Positions 8,607 through 18,251 are shown, counted from the first letter of the stretch. The stretch is DNA of 64,000 bases from Bacteroidales bacterium (GCA_017617125.1 JAFZWY010000044.1:1-64000); one strand, 5' to 3'. A program made the numbers and translations. The notes: generated by a model not told the origin, from the letters alone.

Positions 8607-9395
8607 TTATTTTCCACTCGGTTTCGTATCAGTATGAAGGTAATTTTCGAAAATGATGTAGTCGTCCTCGCTTTCGTACATTTCTTCATCGAACATTGCG
8701 CGCTTCTTGAAGTTGACTGACAACTTTATATAATCGTCGCCGTACGAGTAGTTTACCTTGTATTTTTCGTACTCGTCGCCATAGTCGTCATTGCGTTCCG
8801 AATATGTCGGGCGGCCTTGCTTGTCTTTCTTTTCCTTGTCCCATTTCTTTATGCTGCGGAAATCGTACATGCGGCCAAACTGCCTTTCAAGGATGTCGTT
8901 CTTACTTTCGGCGTATGCGCGCATCGAGGCAATCGATTGCGGGTCAAGACCTTTTACAGCTTTGTCGGTGTCGCGGTAGTATCCGGTTTCCTGGCTGGAA
9001 AACTGGTCGTAGAAACTGATCCCTTTCTTGAAAATCAAGTCCATTTTTTCCGATGCATATCCGCTCATAACTTCCTTCCATTGTATCGAGTCAATCTTTT
9101 TGCCGCTATAATGAATCTTGAACATGCGGACGTGTGTTTCGTAGTCGAACTGGCCTACCAGACAGCCGTATTCGATAATTCTGCCTTGTTCATCGTACCT
9201 GCAGTATTCGCAGAGCGATTCATCGGGGTCAGTTTCCTCGAATTTCAGTGTTATCATTATCGGCTTTGACATGTCCACGTACTTCCCGCTGGTGTTGTCG
9301 ACATCGTATGGCGATTGTGCCGACAGATTATTGGTTGCACCTATGCATAAAATGAATGTAAGTGTCGAAATGAAAGTTAATACTTTTATTTTCAT
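8607..9395 (-). CDS. Unknown secreted protein encoded between porW and porX
   Basis: Not recognised as a named family. The chosen start (ATG 9395) gives MKIKVLTFISTLTFILCIG followed by an AxSAQ-type cleavage region, a standard Sec signal peptide. An upstream in-frame ATG at 9422 would add nine residues directly abutting the porW stop. The mature part of about 240 residues is acidic and rich in Tyr, Asp, Glu and Lys. Segments such as YDEQGRIIEYG, IHYSGKKIDSIQW and YSYGDDYIKLSVNF resemble short beta-hairpin repeats of the MORN/YwqK or RHS kind. No lipobox, membrane helix or T9SS tail is visible, so a periplasmic location is likely. Position between two T9SS genes, 27 bases after porW, suggests but does not prove a related role. 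Confidence 0.75.
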   Translation of the reverse strand: MKIKVLTFISTLTFILCIGATNNLSAQSPYDVDNTSGKYVDMSKPIMITLKFEETDPDESLCEYCRYDEQGRIIEYGCLVGQFDYETHVRMFKIHYSGKKIDSIQWKEVMSGYASEKMDLIFKKGISFYDQFSSQETGYYRDTDKAVKGLDPQSIASMRAYAESKNDILERQFGRMYDFRSIKKWDKEKKDKQGRPTYSERNDDYGDEYEKYKVNYSYGDDYIKLSVNFKKRAMFDEEMYESEDDYIIFENYLHTDTKPSGK

Positions 9396-9422
9396 GATGT
9401 AATAGCTTTTGTGTATTATCAA

Positions 9423-12128
9423 CTATTTATTGTAGTTCTCGTTGTAGAACTCAAGATATGAATTCAGGTTGCGGCTTTCGGTTAGCATCTTGAAGTTGTC
9501 GGCCGAAATTACGAATATCTTGTAGTCTACGTTTCTAAGCTTGTTGAATACATCTTCGCTGTTGGCAATCATCTTCGAGTAGTTGACCGACTGACGCATA
9601 TTGCGGAACGGACGCACCGTAATCAACGAGTAGTTGCTGTTGAATGTGGAGGTAACTACGTTGAATGTACGCATATTGAAGTTGAAGATGTTGAAGTTTC
9701 TGATTTCGAATGCGAGTCGCTTGTCGTCAACCTGCTCCGATTTGAAATAAATCACATAGTAGTGTTCCGCCATCTCATCGAATTTGTATTCGGCTTCTTT
9801 TGTCTCCTCGGCATATGATACCGATTCCCCGTCCTTTGGCTGTTGTTTCACAACATCGGGACGCGATTTCAAGTCGGCTATGAGAGCATCGATGTCGCCT
9901 GTACCGAAGTATGCGAGGATGTTTTCGGCAGCCTGTCTCAGTTCGTGCTTCGGATGGCGGTCGATGAAGTCGAGCAGTGCCAGTTTGAACTGTGTGGTGT
10001 CGGCATTGCGTGCGGTGCACATTGTGTTGAGGAAGTCGAAGTGCGGAACTAGATCGCTGTCGCTGTTGTCGTTGATAAAGTTTGTAGCGTTGCGCTGTAC
10101 TGTGCTCCATTCACCACGCATAAATGCATCGTATGTGTTTGCATAAAGTTGTTCATCGCGTTTGCGCAATTCTTCCTGTTCCTTTACAAAGTTTGGATTC
10201 TGCAGCAACTTGGCATAGTTGGTATTTCCGTACTTGCTAATTATCAAGTTTTTGTATTTTTCAGCCTGAGGCATATCCTTGATAAGTGTGTTCAGGATAT
10301 ACAGGTCGTAGTACGACAGCAACTGGTAGTCGGAGTTGGGATAGCGCTTGTTCAAGTCCTCGTAGCTGTTGATTGCCTTTGGATAGTCGCCAAACTTTTC
10401 CTTATAAATTTTGCTGGCGTTATACAGCGCGTTTTCGATGCGCTTGTGCGATTCCTGCATTGCCGAGTCGGTAAGAGGCAAGTCCTGCAAGTAGTATTCG
10501 CGGCTCTTGGGATCTTCATTCTTAGGCTTTGCATCGGCAACAACGCTGTCCGAGGCTTCGCTGTCGTCGCCAGTATCGAACGATACCACGGTCTTGTCGC
10601 GACGACGCCAGTGGTCTTCGTTCTTGCGGTTGCCCCATTTCTTCTGGAATTCGTTCTTGCCGTAGCTTAGCTGGGCAGGGTTGTAGAAGTACCATTTGCC
10701 TGTCGAACTGCCGACGTTGTTGGTTTCGCCGCGTCTCTGGTCGAAAAGGTACGAGTTCATCGATTCCTGCTGTGCCAGTTCGCGTTCCAGACGTTCTTGT
10801 TCTACAACTTTAGCGATGAGTCCGTCAATAAGCTTGTTGCGTTCCTTGTCGCTCATCTTGGCTATCTTCTGCACGCTGTCTTCAAACTCGATGACGTCGG
10901 TGTAGGTTACAAGTTCCGATAGGTTCTTTGTGAGCGCCTGTATTTCCTTGAAGTTGTCATAGTCTTCGGTGATGTATTGCATGCATGTGTCGTAGTACAG
11001 GTAGGCGTTCTTGTATTCGAGCTTTGCAAAGTATAGTTCACCCAATTTGAGGCACGACAGGGCTTTCTGGTAGTCGTTTTCTACGCTTACAGCCGACGAT
11101 TTCTTGTAGTGTTCGATTGCTTCGCTTTCCTTTCCAGTGCGGAGTTCTACTTCGGCTATTGCGTAGTATATCTGGTCGCGGTACTCCTTGTTTTTCTCGT
11201 CCTTGAGCATCTTGTTCAGCAGCTTGAAGATTTCCTTGTTGCTTCCCTTGCCGCCGCTGTAGCATTTCGCCATGTTAATGCGGGCGTTGAACTCCATTTC
11301 GTAGTTGGGGTTGCGCTTTGCAGCCTCCTCGTAGTACTTGTAGGCGTCCTTAAGGTTGTTTTCCTTTTCCTTTAGCTGGGCAAGAATATATATGTACCTA
11401 ATTTTGTCCTTACGTTTCTTTGTCTTTTCAATGGCGAGTTTCAATTTTTCGGCTGCATCCTCGCGATTGTTCTGCTTCAGGTAGTAGTCGGCCCAAACTG
11501 CAGCGTAAAAACCTGCATTTTTCTTTGTAATCTTTTTGTCGGCTTCGATCTTGTCGAGGGTTTCCTTTGCCTCCTTGAATTTCTTGTCTTCGCAGAACGT
11601 ACGAACGAGATACATTGCAATGTCGGGCTGTATCTTCGAGTTGGGGTACTGGCGAAGTGCAAATTCTAAGTTCTGACGAGCCTGCATGTAGTCGCGCTTA
11701 ATGAAATAAGCCTTGCCCATGAGCATGTAGCAGTGGTCGACCCACTTGTTGAACTCGTTCTGGGCCATGAATTCCTTTTCCTTTGCTGACATTGCTTTGC
11801 CAGTTGGTTTTGGCTTCTTGGTAATCGAGTGCAACTTTATACCCTTTGCCGACTTTTGGATTGCCTTTTCCATTTCACCGTTAGCTACGCTGGCATTTTC
11901 TTCCTTGCTGTCGGTGAAAACACTAAGAATGAGTGCGTAATTGTCGCTATTCTGATCGTTTATCTTCGAAATGCCTTTCTTGTACGATTCGCGTCCGTTG
12001 AAATAGATGTTGTACTTAAGAGTGGTGTTGTGGTAGAAACGGCTCATCGGCGTGTTCTTTTCGGTAGAGCATGCCGCAACTATACCAACAAGGGCAATAG
12101 CGATTAATATTTTTACTAGTCGTTTCAT
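9423..12128 (-). CDS. porW: T9SS component PorW/SprE, TPR lipoprotein
   Basis: Outer-membrane-attached lipoprotein required for type IX secretion (PorW in Porphyromonas, SprE in Flavobacterium). Residues 1-20 are a lipoprotein signal ending GIVAAC. Residues about 30-420 carry tetratricopeptide helices, clearest in YMLMGKAYFIKRDYMQARQ, and a further TPR pair occurs after residue 560. The middle (about 440-560) is low-complexity and charged. The C-terminal 150 residues contain the YYVIYFKSEQVDD segment. The 901-residue length agrees with the family. The gene begins 14 bases after glmS, so it is probably co-transcribed with it, which would couple amino-sugar supply and the secretion machine. Symbol is by family resemblance. 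Confidence 0.88.
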   Translation of the reverse strand: MKRLVKILIAIALVGIVAACSTEKNTPMSRFYHNTTLKYNIYFNGRESYKKGISKINDQNSDNYALILSVFTDSKEENASVANGEMEKAIQKSAKGIKLHSITKKPKPTGKAMSAKEKEFMAQNEFNKWVDHCYMLMGKAYFIKRDYMQARQNLEFALRQYPNSKIQPDIAMYLVRTFCEDKKFKEAKETLDKIEADKKITKKNAGFYAAVWADYYLKQNNREDAAEKLKLAIEKTKKRKDKIRYIYILAQLKEKENNLKDAYKYYEEAAKRNPNYEMEFNARINMAKCYSGGKGSNKEIFKLLNKMLKDEKNKEYRDQIYYAIAEVELRTGKESEAIEHYKKSSAVSVENDYQKALSCLKLGELYFAKLEYKNAYLYYDTCMQYITEDYDNFKEIQALTKNLSELVTYTDVIEFEDSVQKIAKMSDKERNKLIDGLIAKVVEQERLERELAQQESMNSYLFDQRRGETNNVGSSTGKWYFYNPAQLSYGKNEFQKKWGNRKNEDHWRRRDKTVVSFDTGDDSEASDSVVADAKPKNEDPKSREYYLQDLPLTDSAMQESHKRIENALYNASKIYKEKFGDYPKAINSYEDLNKRYPNSDYQLLSYYDLYILNTLIKDMPQAEKYKNLIISKYGNTNYAKLLQNPNFVKEQEELRKRDEQLYANTYDAFMRGEWSTVQRNATNFINDNSDSDLVPHFDFLNTMCTARNADTTQFKLALLDFIDRHPKHELRQAAENILAYFGTGDIDALIADLKSRPDVVKQQPKDGESVSYAEETKEAEYKFDEMAEHYYVIYFKSEQVDDKRLAFEIRNFNIFNFNMRTFNVVTSTFNSNYSLITVRPFRNMRQSVNYSKMIANSEDVFNKLRNVDYKIFVISADNFKMLTESRNLNSYLEFYNENYNK

Positions 12129-12142
12129 TCCTGTACTTGGTT

Positions 12143-13996
12143 CTATTCTACGGTTACGGATTTAGCGAGATTACGTGGCTGGTCTACGTTGCAACCTCTC
12201 ATTACTGCTATGTAGTAGGCGATAAGCTGCAAAGGAATAACGGTCAGCAGAGGTGCAAGCGCAAAGTCTGAATACGGGACTTCGATAACGTAGTCGGCAA
12301 GTTCCTTGATAGTTGTGTCGCCTTCGGTGACGATGGCGATGACAACGCCCTTGCGAGCCTTTACTTCCTGGATGTTCGACACAATCTTGTCGTATGATTT
12401 ATCCTTGGTAGCCAATACGATGACAGGCATCTTCTCGTCGATAAGGGCGATAGGTCCGTGCTTCATTTCGGCTGATGGATAACCTTCGGCGTGTATGTAC
12501 GAAATTTCCTTGAGCTTCAGGGCACCTTCGAGAGCGACAGGGTAGAGGTAGCCACGTCCGAGGTAGATGCTGTTGGTAGCATCCTTTATCTTTTCGGCTA
12601 TCTGCCTTATGCTTTCGCTCTTTTCGAGAATTTGCTCAACCTTCTGCGGTATTGCATAAAGTTCGTCAACCAAGTCGGTGAATTCCTTTTCGGTAAGGCC
12701 TTTGTTTGCAAGACCGACCTGCATTGCCATCATTGTCAACACAGTAATCTGTGTTGTAAATGCCTTTGTCGATGCGACACCGATTTCTGGTCCGGCATGG
12801 GTGTAAACACCAGCTACTGTTTCGCGAGGAATGCTCGAGCCAACTACGTTGCAGATGCCGAGCACAATTGCACCCTTGCTTTTTGCAAGCTGGATTGCAG
12901 CCAATGTATCGGCAGTCTCACCGCTCTGGCTAATGGCAATCACAATGTCGCCTGGATTTATGATCGGGTTTCTGTATCTGAATTCCGATGCGTATTCGAC
13001 TTCGGTAGGTATGCGTGCAAATTCCTCGAACAGGTATTCGCCTACAAGACCGGCGTGCCAGCTTGTTCCGCAAGCTACGATGATGATTCTCTTGGCTTCC
13101 TTGAGTTGTCCCATTACGGTGTGAAGTCCGCCGAGAGTAAGGTTTTTGCTGTCGAGGCTCAGACGACCGCGGTAGGTGTCGGCAATGGCACGTGGCTGTT
13201 CGTATATTTCCTTGAGCATGTAGTGGTCGAAGCCGTTCTTCTCGATTTCGTCGAGACGGAGGTCAACCTGCTGAATGTCTATTTTTGCCTTGCGGTCCTT
13301 AAGGTTCACAAGGTTGAAGCCAGTTCTGCTGATAGTTGCGACATCAAGGTCGTTGAGATATATTACCGAATTGGTATATTCTATAATAGGTGAAGCGTCG
13401 GAAGCGATGAAATATTCTCCGTTTCCGATTCCAATAACAATTGGGCTACCCTTGCGGGCCACTGTGATAGTTTCGTGGTCGTCGGCGCACATTACTACGA
13501 TTCCGTATGCTCCTTCCACCATTTGCAAGGCTGCATGGACGGCATCGTCGGGAGTAAAGTTTTCGTCCTTAGTGTGGCTTTCGTTGTATATGTACTCAAT
13601 GAAGTTTACAAGCACTTCGGAGTCGGTTTCGCCCTTGAAGGTATAGCCTTTTTCTTCGAGTGTAGCTTTTAGCTTGGCATAGTTTTCGATGATACCGTTG
13701 TGTATGAGAATGAACTTGCCGTTCATCGAAGCGTGCGGATGGGCGTTTATGTCGTTTGGTTCGCCGTGGGTTGCCCAGCGGGTGTGACCAATTCCGATAT
13801 TACCCTGCGTGTCCTTGTCGTTTACATGGTTTTCGAGGTCGCTTACCTTGCCATGGCACTTGTACACGTTGAACTTGCTGCCATTGTACAATGCTATTCC
13901 GGCAGAGTCGTAGCCTCTGTATTCCAAACGTTTTAGACCTTTTATGAGAACGTCGTATGCGTCCCTCTTACCAATATATCCTACAATTCCGCACAT
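12143..13996 (-). CDS. glmS: Glutamine--fructose-6-phosphate aminotransferase
   Basis: Makes glucosamine-6-phosphate from fructose-6-phosphate and glutamine, the first step to UDP-GlcNAc for peptidoglycan, LPS and glycans. The N-terminal class II glutaminase domain starts MCGIVGYIG with Cys2 as nucleophile after Met removal, and shows HTRWATHG and HNGIIENY. Two SIS (sugar isomerase) domains follow, with CGTSWHAG, SQSGETADT and the end LAKSVTVE. The 617 residues fit the full-length enzyme. It lies 4 bases after the DUF4270 gene and 14 bases before porW, so it is central in a minus-strand operon. No glmS ribozyme-like leader is apparent. Confidence 0.97.
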   Translation of the reverse strand: MCGIVGYIGKRDAYDVLIKGLKRLEYRGYDSAGIALYNGSKFNVYKCHGKVSDLENHVNDKDTQGNIGIGHTRWATHGEPNDINAHPHASMNGKFILIHNGIIENYAKLKATLEEKGYTFKGETDSEVLVNFIEYIYNESHTKDENFTPDDAVHAALQMVEGAYGIVVMCADDHETITVARKGSPIVIGIGNGEYFIASDASPIIEYTNSVIYLNDLDVATISRTGFNLVNLKDRKAKIDIQQVDLRLDEIEKNGFDHYMLKEIYEQPRAIADTYRGRLSLDSKNLTLGGLHTVMGQLKEAKRIIIVACGTSWHAGLVGEYLFEEFARIPTEVEYASEFRYRNPIINPGDIVIAISQSGETADTLAAIQLAKSKGAIVLGICNVVGSSIPRETVAGVYTHAGPEIGVASTKAFTTQITVLTMMAMQVGLANKGLTEKEFTDLVDELYAIPQKVEQILEKSESIRQIAEKIKDATNSIYLGRGYLYPVALEGALKLKEISYIHAEGYPSAEMKHGPIALIDEKMPVIVLATKDKSYDKIVSNIQEVKARKGVVIAIVTEGDTTIKELADYVIEVPYSDFALAPLLTVIPLQLIAYYIAVMRGCNVDQPRNLAKSVTVE

Positions 13997-14000
13997 AATG

Positions 14001-15272
14001 CTAATATTTTGAGTAATATACGATTATCTTTATTTTGTTTGTGGCATGGCTTCCTCCGTACATATGAGCCCTGTATGGGACGATACGGTTGTCGTTTGCC
14101 ACCATATATATTCCATTGTCGTTTTCTCCATTGAACAGGTTTTGCAGGTGCAGTGGAATATTAAATGTGTATGAGTTGTCGGTTGCATCGAACGAGCCAC
14201 CGAAATATTTGCTGTTCGATTTATAGTCCTCGAGGAAGTCGAACTGTCCGTTGTCGAGAATCTTGGTCATGCTCATGGCAACTGGCGAAGGCAAGGTGCT
14301 TATTGTTGAGCCTACCTGCAGGGATACTTTCAGTTGTGCTCTGTTGATGATTACCCTAGTCGTGTCGAATAGGTTTGTAAGCGCAGGGAACTTTATTTTT
14401 GTCTTAATGCCGGCAAGTCCCTGGATGTAGCAACTGCTAGATGGTGTTTCGGGATTGTCGATAGCTGTTTTAAGTTCGCTGTCGGCATTAGTATAGTCGT
14501 GGGTGTACATGTTTACTCGTGCCGAGTATTCGTTTATGCTGAAGTCGAAAGAGCAGGTGTCGTTGTAGGTGAGAACCATTTTCGACTTGCTGCCGATAAG
14601 GTCGAGGGCATATATGCAGCCGTCGCCCGATGTGAGTTCGGTATTGATGTACAAGCCTTTGAAGAACTTTACGAAATCTGCGTTGCTCCACGATGTTTGT
14701 CCTGAATTGCCTTTTACAATGTCCTTGACAAGGTTTTCGGGCATATCAATCTTAATTATACTGTCGTCGCCGAAGGTTAGGCTTGCGCTATTAAGTAGTT
14801 CGTATTGTGTCGATTCGAAAGTCTTGTCGTCGTAGTATACCGAGTCGTAATAAATATCGGTAAGAAGCCTGTTCACATTTATTGTCATTGTCGACTCTGG
14901 ACTTCCGTACTTTTTGGCGTATTTAAGTTGTAATGTCAACTTTACGCCATTGAGGTTGGTCGTGTCTATTTCTTTGTCGAACTGAGCATTGCTGGTCGAC
15001 AGTTGCAGCTGGAAAGCGCAAGATGCCGTAGTTTGTCCGAAAAACGGGTCGTTTATGATACCGATCGGACTAATGCTACGGTTGTGTGTTTCGACGTGAG
15101 TGTCCCTTGTAGTATAAGTTTCTACTTCCAGGGTGTCGCAACGGAATTCCATGATGTCGCTGCTAGGCATAAGGTCGGTTCCGATTGCCGAGTTGTCGTC
15201 CTTGCACGATGGAATAATAGCGGCAATCATGGCGACCGCCATTGCAAGAAACAATATTTTCGAATTTTTCAT
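14001..15272 (-). CDS. DUF4270 family lipoprotein
   Basis: Bacteroidota-specific envelope lipoprotein of unknown function. A signal peptide ends in a lipobox (AIIPSC, Cys about residue 23). The mature sequence opens CKDDNSAIGTDLMPSSD, followed by SISPIGIINDPFFGQTTASCAFQLQL, the conserved start of DUF4270. The rest is predicted mostly beta strand. Placement 6 bases after the GT5-like gene and 4 bases before glmS is an arrangement I recognise from other Bacteroidota and suggests a role linked to surface polysaccharide, but no activity can be assigned. Confidence 0.85.
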   Translation of the reverse strand: MKNSKILFLAMAVAMIAAIIPSCKDDNSAIGTDLMPSSDIMEFRCDTLEVETYTTRDTHVETHNRSISPIGIINDPFFGQTTASCAFQLQLSTSNAQFDKEIDTTNLNGVKLTLQLKYAKKYGSPESTMTINVNRLLTDIYYDSVYYDDKTFESTQYELLNSASLTFGDDSIIKIDMPENLVKDIVKGNSGQTSWSNADFVKFFKGLYINTELTSGDGCIYALDLIGSKSKMVLTYNDTCSFDFSINEYSARVNMYTHDYTNADSELKTAIDNPETPSSSCYIQGLAGIKTKIKFPALTNLFDTTRVIINRAQLKVSLQVGSTISTLPSPVAMSMTKILDNGQFDFLEDYKSNSKYFGGSFDATDNSYTFNIPLHLQNLFNGENDNGIYMVANDNRIVPYRAHMYGGSHATNKIKIIVYYSKY

Positions 15273-15278
15273 CAGCGA

Positions 15279-16085
15279 TTAGTTTTCAGAAACCTTGGTG
15301 TAGAAATTTTCGTAGTCCTTAAAGTCTTCGTTGCCTTCTGCGTATTCGAGTACAGGTTTTCCGCTATCCTTGATATATTGGAGTATTTCTGGTTTAACTT
15401 CCTTGGTTGCCAGAATTATACCATCGGAATTGTCGATTGCGAACTTGGTAAGGTTGTCCCATGTGGGGTCGTTAATCATGTCGAGCATATCGGCGGTAAC
15501 ATTCTTTCCTACAAGTTTCTGGGCGAGTTCCTTGTTGATGCTTCCCGAGAAGCTGTCGTCGTATATCGAGTACACAACCTTGCAGTTGTTTGCAAACATC
15601 GGGTCGTTGCAGTATACCTTTCTCATAATGAATGGGAAAAGAGCCGAGAACCATCCGTGGCAGTGTACGATGTTGGGCGACCATCCGAGTTTCTTTACGG
15701 TTTCGATTACGCCCTTCGAGAAGAATATCGACTTTTCGTCGGCAGTGAAATTATCGTCGCCGTTGTTTGTTAATGCATATTTTTTCTGGAAGAGGTCTTC
15801 GTTGTCGATAAAGTAGACCTGCATTCTTATCGGTTGTATCGAAGCTACTTTAATGATAAGAGGATGATCGGCATCGTTTATGACAAGATTCATGCCGCTA
15901 AGTCTGATAACTTCGTGCAGCTGGTTTCTTCTTTCGTTTATAACGCCGAACTTAGGCATAAATATGCGGATTTCGTGTCCGAGTTCCTGAATTTTCTGCG
16001 GAAGTTTGCGACATAGCAACGACATTTCGTTTTCGGGCACATAAGGTGCAATTTCCTGAGATACAAATAAAACTTTCAGTTTCAT
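15279..16085 (-). CDS. Short GT5 glycogen/starch synthase-like protein
   Basis: Resembles only the N-terminal (ADP-glucose synthase catalytic, GT5) half of bacterial glycogen synthase: KVLFVSQEIAPYVPENEMSLLCRKLPQKI at the start and NIVHCHGWFSALFP in the middle. At 268 residues it lacks the C-terminal Rossmann domain that binds the nucleotide sugar, as is usual for the short Bacteroidota members. Transferase activity is therefore doubtful on its own. ATG 16085 is preferred to ATG 16106 because a TATTTTTG promoter element lies at 16120-16127, leaving a sensible leader. First gene of the run leading to DUF4270, glmS and porW. Confidence 0.8.
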   Translation of the reverse strand: MKLKVLFVSQEIAPYVPENEMSLLCRKLPQKIQELGHEIRIFMPKFGVINERRNQLHEVIRLSGMNLVINDADHPLIIKVASIQPIRMQVYFIDNEDLFQKKYALTNNGDDNFTADEKSIFFSKGVIETVKKLGWSPNIVHCHGWFSALFPFIMRKVYCNDPMFANNCKVVYSIYDDSFSGSINKELAQKLVGKNVTADMLDMINDPTWDNLTKFAIDNSDGIILATKEVKPEILQYIKDSGKPVLEYAEGNEDFKDYENFYTKVSEN

Positions 16086-16119
16086 ATGTTGTGTTTTTAC
16101 ATCCAATTTAATTAAGGCA

Positions 16120-16127
16120 CAAAAATA
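16120..16127 (-). promoter_or_regulatory. -7 element (TATTTTTG) for the GT5-DUF4270-glmS-porW run
   Basis: CAAAAATA within GGCACAAAAATA on the plus strand. The identical 12-base string recurs upstream of the outer-membrane barrel gene (19723-19734). This gap (16107-16315) also holds the divergent transporter promoter. Confidence 0.6.
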
Positions 16128-16234
16128 ATAAAAATTTTTTCAATACGAGTGCACAGAATAAACGAAAAGTTTTGCGAAATATTGTATAGGCCAACGGGCA
16201 TTTCTTCTGTTAGCCTATCGACCGAAAAAAATAT

Positions 16235-16264
16235 TTTGCATTATTGGTTTTTGTAATATCTTTG
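16235..16264 (+). promoter_or_regulatory. Promoter of the peptide transporter gene
   Basis: TTTG at 16235-16238 and TATCTTTG at 16257-16264 are separated by 18 bases and match both halves of the Bacteroidota promoter (TTTG, about 19 bases, TAnnTTTG). The start codon lies 52 bases downstream. Confidence 0.7.
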
Positions 16265-16315
16265 CGTCTTGTTAAAACGAACTTAGTTCGAATGTTTAAT
16301 TAAAAATAGTAAAGT

Positions 16316-17980
16316 ATGTTTCAAGAGTTTTTTACTGAACACCGTACATTGGTGTTTCTGTTGGGAGTCTTGGTAGTAGTGTTGCCATTTTTGGTTTACT
16401 ATGTAATTACTGCACTCAGACATCATCCCAAAGGCTTGATTGCTGCAGCCTTGAGTAATATGGGCGAGCGTTTCGGCTATTACATTATGAATGCTGTGTT
16501 GGCATTGTTTATTGTCTCCAAGTTCGGTTTGTCCGATGCTCAGGCAGGTGCCATCTATTCGGTGTTCTATTGTCTTATTTACATCCTTAGCCTAGTCGGC
16601 GGTATTATTGCCGATAAGTCGCAGAACTACAACCGCACTATCCAGTGGGGTCTCATTGTGATGGCATTGGGTTATGTTGTATTGTCTATTCCTCTGTTTG
16701 GAACAGATGCCAACGGATTTATTGTCGATGAAGGCGGTATGTGGTGGACAATCCTTATCGTTACCTGCTTGGCATTGTTGCTTATTGCATTCGGTAATGG
16801 TTTGTTCAAAGGAAATCTTCAGGCTTTGGTCGGTAAGATGTACGACAACTTCGAGGCTGAAGCTGCAAAGAAAGGTCCTGAAGCATTGGCAGAAGCAAAG
16901 GAAAGACGCGACAGCGGTTTCCAGATCTTCTACGTATTCATCAACATCGGTGGTGTGATTGCTCCATTTATTGCTCCATTGATCCGTGAATGGTGGTTGA
17001 AGATTCACAATTTTGTTTACAATGCTGATATGCCAGCTCTTTGCCACGATGTTATCAATGGTGGAGAAATTTCAGAAAAGTTCACAGCCACAATGTCGCA
17101 GTCGGTTATCGACCCGTCGTTGGTTGAGGGTACTACCGAATTTTGCTCGTCATACATCGATGTATTCAACTCAGGTATTCACTTCTCGTTCATTGCATCG
17201 GTTATAGCAATGGCAATTTCTCTAACAATCTTCTTGATTTCGAAGAAGAAATTCCCGCAGCCTGCAAAGAAAGACACTGCTAAGGTTGTTGAATATACTG
17301 CTGAAGAAAAAGCTGCAATGGCAAAGGAAATCAAACAGCGTATGGCTGCTTTGTTCGCAGTTCTCGGTATTGCAATCTTCTTCTGGTTCTCATTCCATCA
17401 GAACGGACAGTCGTTGTCGTTCTTCGCACGCGACTTCGTAAGCTCCGAGGCTGTTGCTCCCGAAATATGGCAGGCACTAAACCCATTCTTTGTAATCGTA
17501 CTTACACCGATTATCATGATTGCTTTCGCTGCTTTGGCACGCAAGGGCAAATCTATTTCTACACCAAAGAAAATCGGTATCGGTATGGGTATCGCTGCAT
17601 GTGCATACTTGTTCCTTATGGTATTGTCATTCATCAACAACTATCCGTCAGCAACCGATTTCAGAGCATTGCTCGATCCTGTTAAGTTAGGTCCGTGGGT
17701 ACTTATCGTAACTTACTTCTTCCTGACTGTTGCTGAACTTTTCATTTCACCGTTGGGACTTTCATTCGTATCGAAGGTTGCTCCACGTCACATGGTAGGT
17801 CTCTGCCAGGGCTTGTGGCTAGGCGCTACTGCTGTAGGTAACATCTTCCTGTGGATTGGTCCTTTGATGTACAATGCTTGGCCTATCGAGTACTGCTGGT
17901 TGGTATTTGCAATAGTTTGCATAATTTCGATGGCAGTTATGTTCGGTATGGTAAAATGGCTCGAAAAGGTTGCTAAGTAA
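16316..17980 (+). CDS. POT-family proton-coupled oligopeptide transporter
   Basis: Inner-membrane transporter of the proton-dependent oligopeptide (POT/PTR2) family of MFS carriers, importing di- and tripeptides. The first POT segment is clear (AALSNMGERFGYYIMNAVLALF, residues about 44-65). About 12-14 hydrophobic helices are spread over 554 residues. The FINIGGVIAPFIAPLIREWW segment around residue 210 fits the second POT signature. A long loop near residues 230-290 separates the two halves. It has its own promoter and is followed by a strong terminator, so it is a single-gene unit. Two dipeptidyl-peptidase-like enzymes in the window could generate substrates, but this is inference. Confidence 0.93.
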   Translation: MFQEFFTEHRTLVFLLGVLVVVLPFLVYYVITALRHHPKGLIAAALSNMGERFGYYIMNAVLALFIVSKFGLSDAQAGAIYSVFYCLIYILSLVGGIIADKSQNYNRTIQWGLIVMALGYVVLSIPLFGTDANGFIVDEGGMWWTILIVTCLALLLIAFGNGLFKGNLQALVGKMYDNFEAEAAKKGPEALAEAKERRDSGFQIFYVFINIGGVIAPFIAPLIREWWLKIHNFVYNADMPALCHDVINGGEISEKFTATMSQSVIDPSLVEGTTEFCSSYIDVFNSGIHFSFIASVIAMAISLTIFLISKKKFPQPAKKDTAKVVEYTAEEKAAMAKEIKQRMAALFAVLGIAIFFWFSFHQNGQSLSFFARDFVSSEAVAPEIWQALNPFFVIVLTPIIMIAFAALARKGKSISTPKKIGIGMGIAACAYLFLMVLSFINNYPSATDFRALLDPVKLGPWVLIVTYFFLTVAELFISPLGLSFVSKVAPRHMVGLCQGLWLGATAVGNIFLWIGPLMYNAWPIEYCWLVFAIVCIISMAVMFGMVKWLEKVAK

Positions 17981-18001
17981 TAAAAGCAATTGAAAAATAT
18001 G

Positions 18002-18029
18002 AAAGGCGGACAAAAGTCCGCCTTTTTTT
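18002..18029 (+). terminator. Terminator of the peptide transporter gene
   Basis: AAAGGCGGAC and GTCCGCCTTT form a 10-bp perfect stem with an AAAA loop, followed by a T-run. It begins 21 bases after the stop codon. Confidence 0.88.
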
Positions 18030-18251
18030 GTGCCTACTCCGAGGACGATGCCTGCGGATGTCATTGTTATATCTGCGACATCTAGTACGACGAATAGAGT
18101 GGTCTTATTTGTAGTTTGAGTGTCCAATCATAAAGATTTATTGGCATTGCTGTTTGGCTTTTTGCGCCTTGCTGGTGCGGTTTGCTGTAGTCTTGGAGGT
18201 GCCCATATAGGCAAAAGAATAGGTAGGTTTGTGTGGGGTATGTATGGGCAT
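18030..18251. other. Intergenic stretch with no recognised gene
   Basis: Between the transporter terminator and the converging lipoprotein terminator I see no credible reading frame, promoter or repeat. Short frames here lack family resemblance and start signals. Confidence 0.5.

Noticed and set aside
12000-12160. glmS-type ribozyme or riboswitch in the glmS operon
   Set aside because: The gap before glmS is only 4 bases after the DUF4270 stop, with no room for a leader ribozyme.
12491-13393. 300-codon open frame on the plus strand
   Set aside because: Antisense to glmS; results from the codon bias of this genome.
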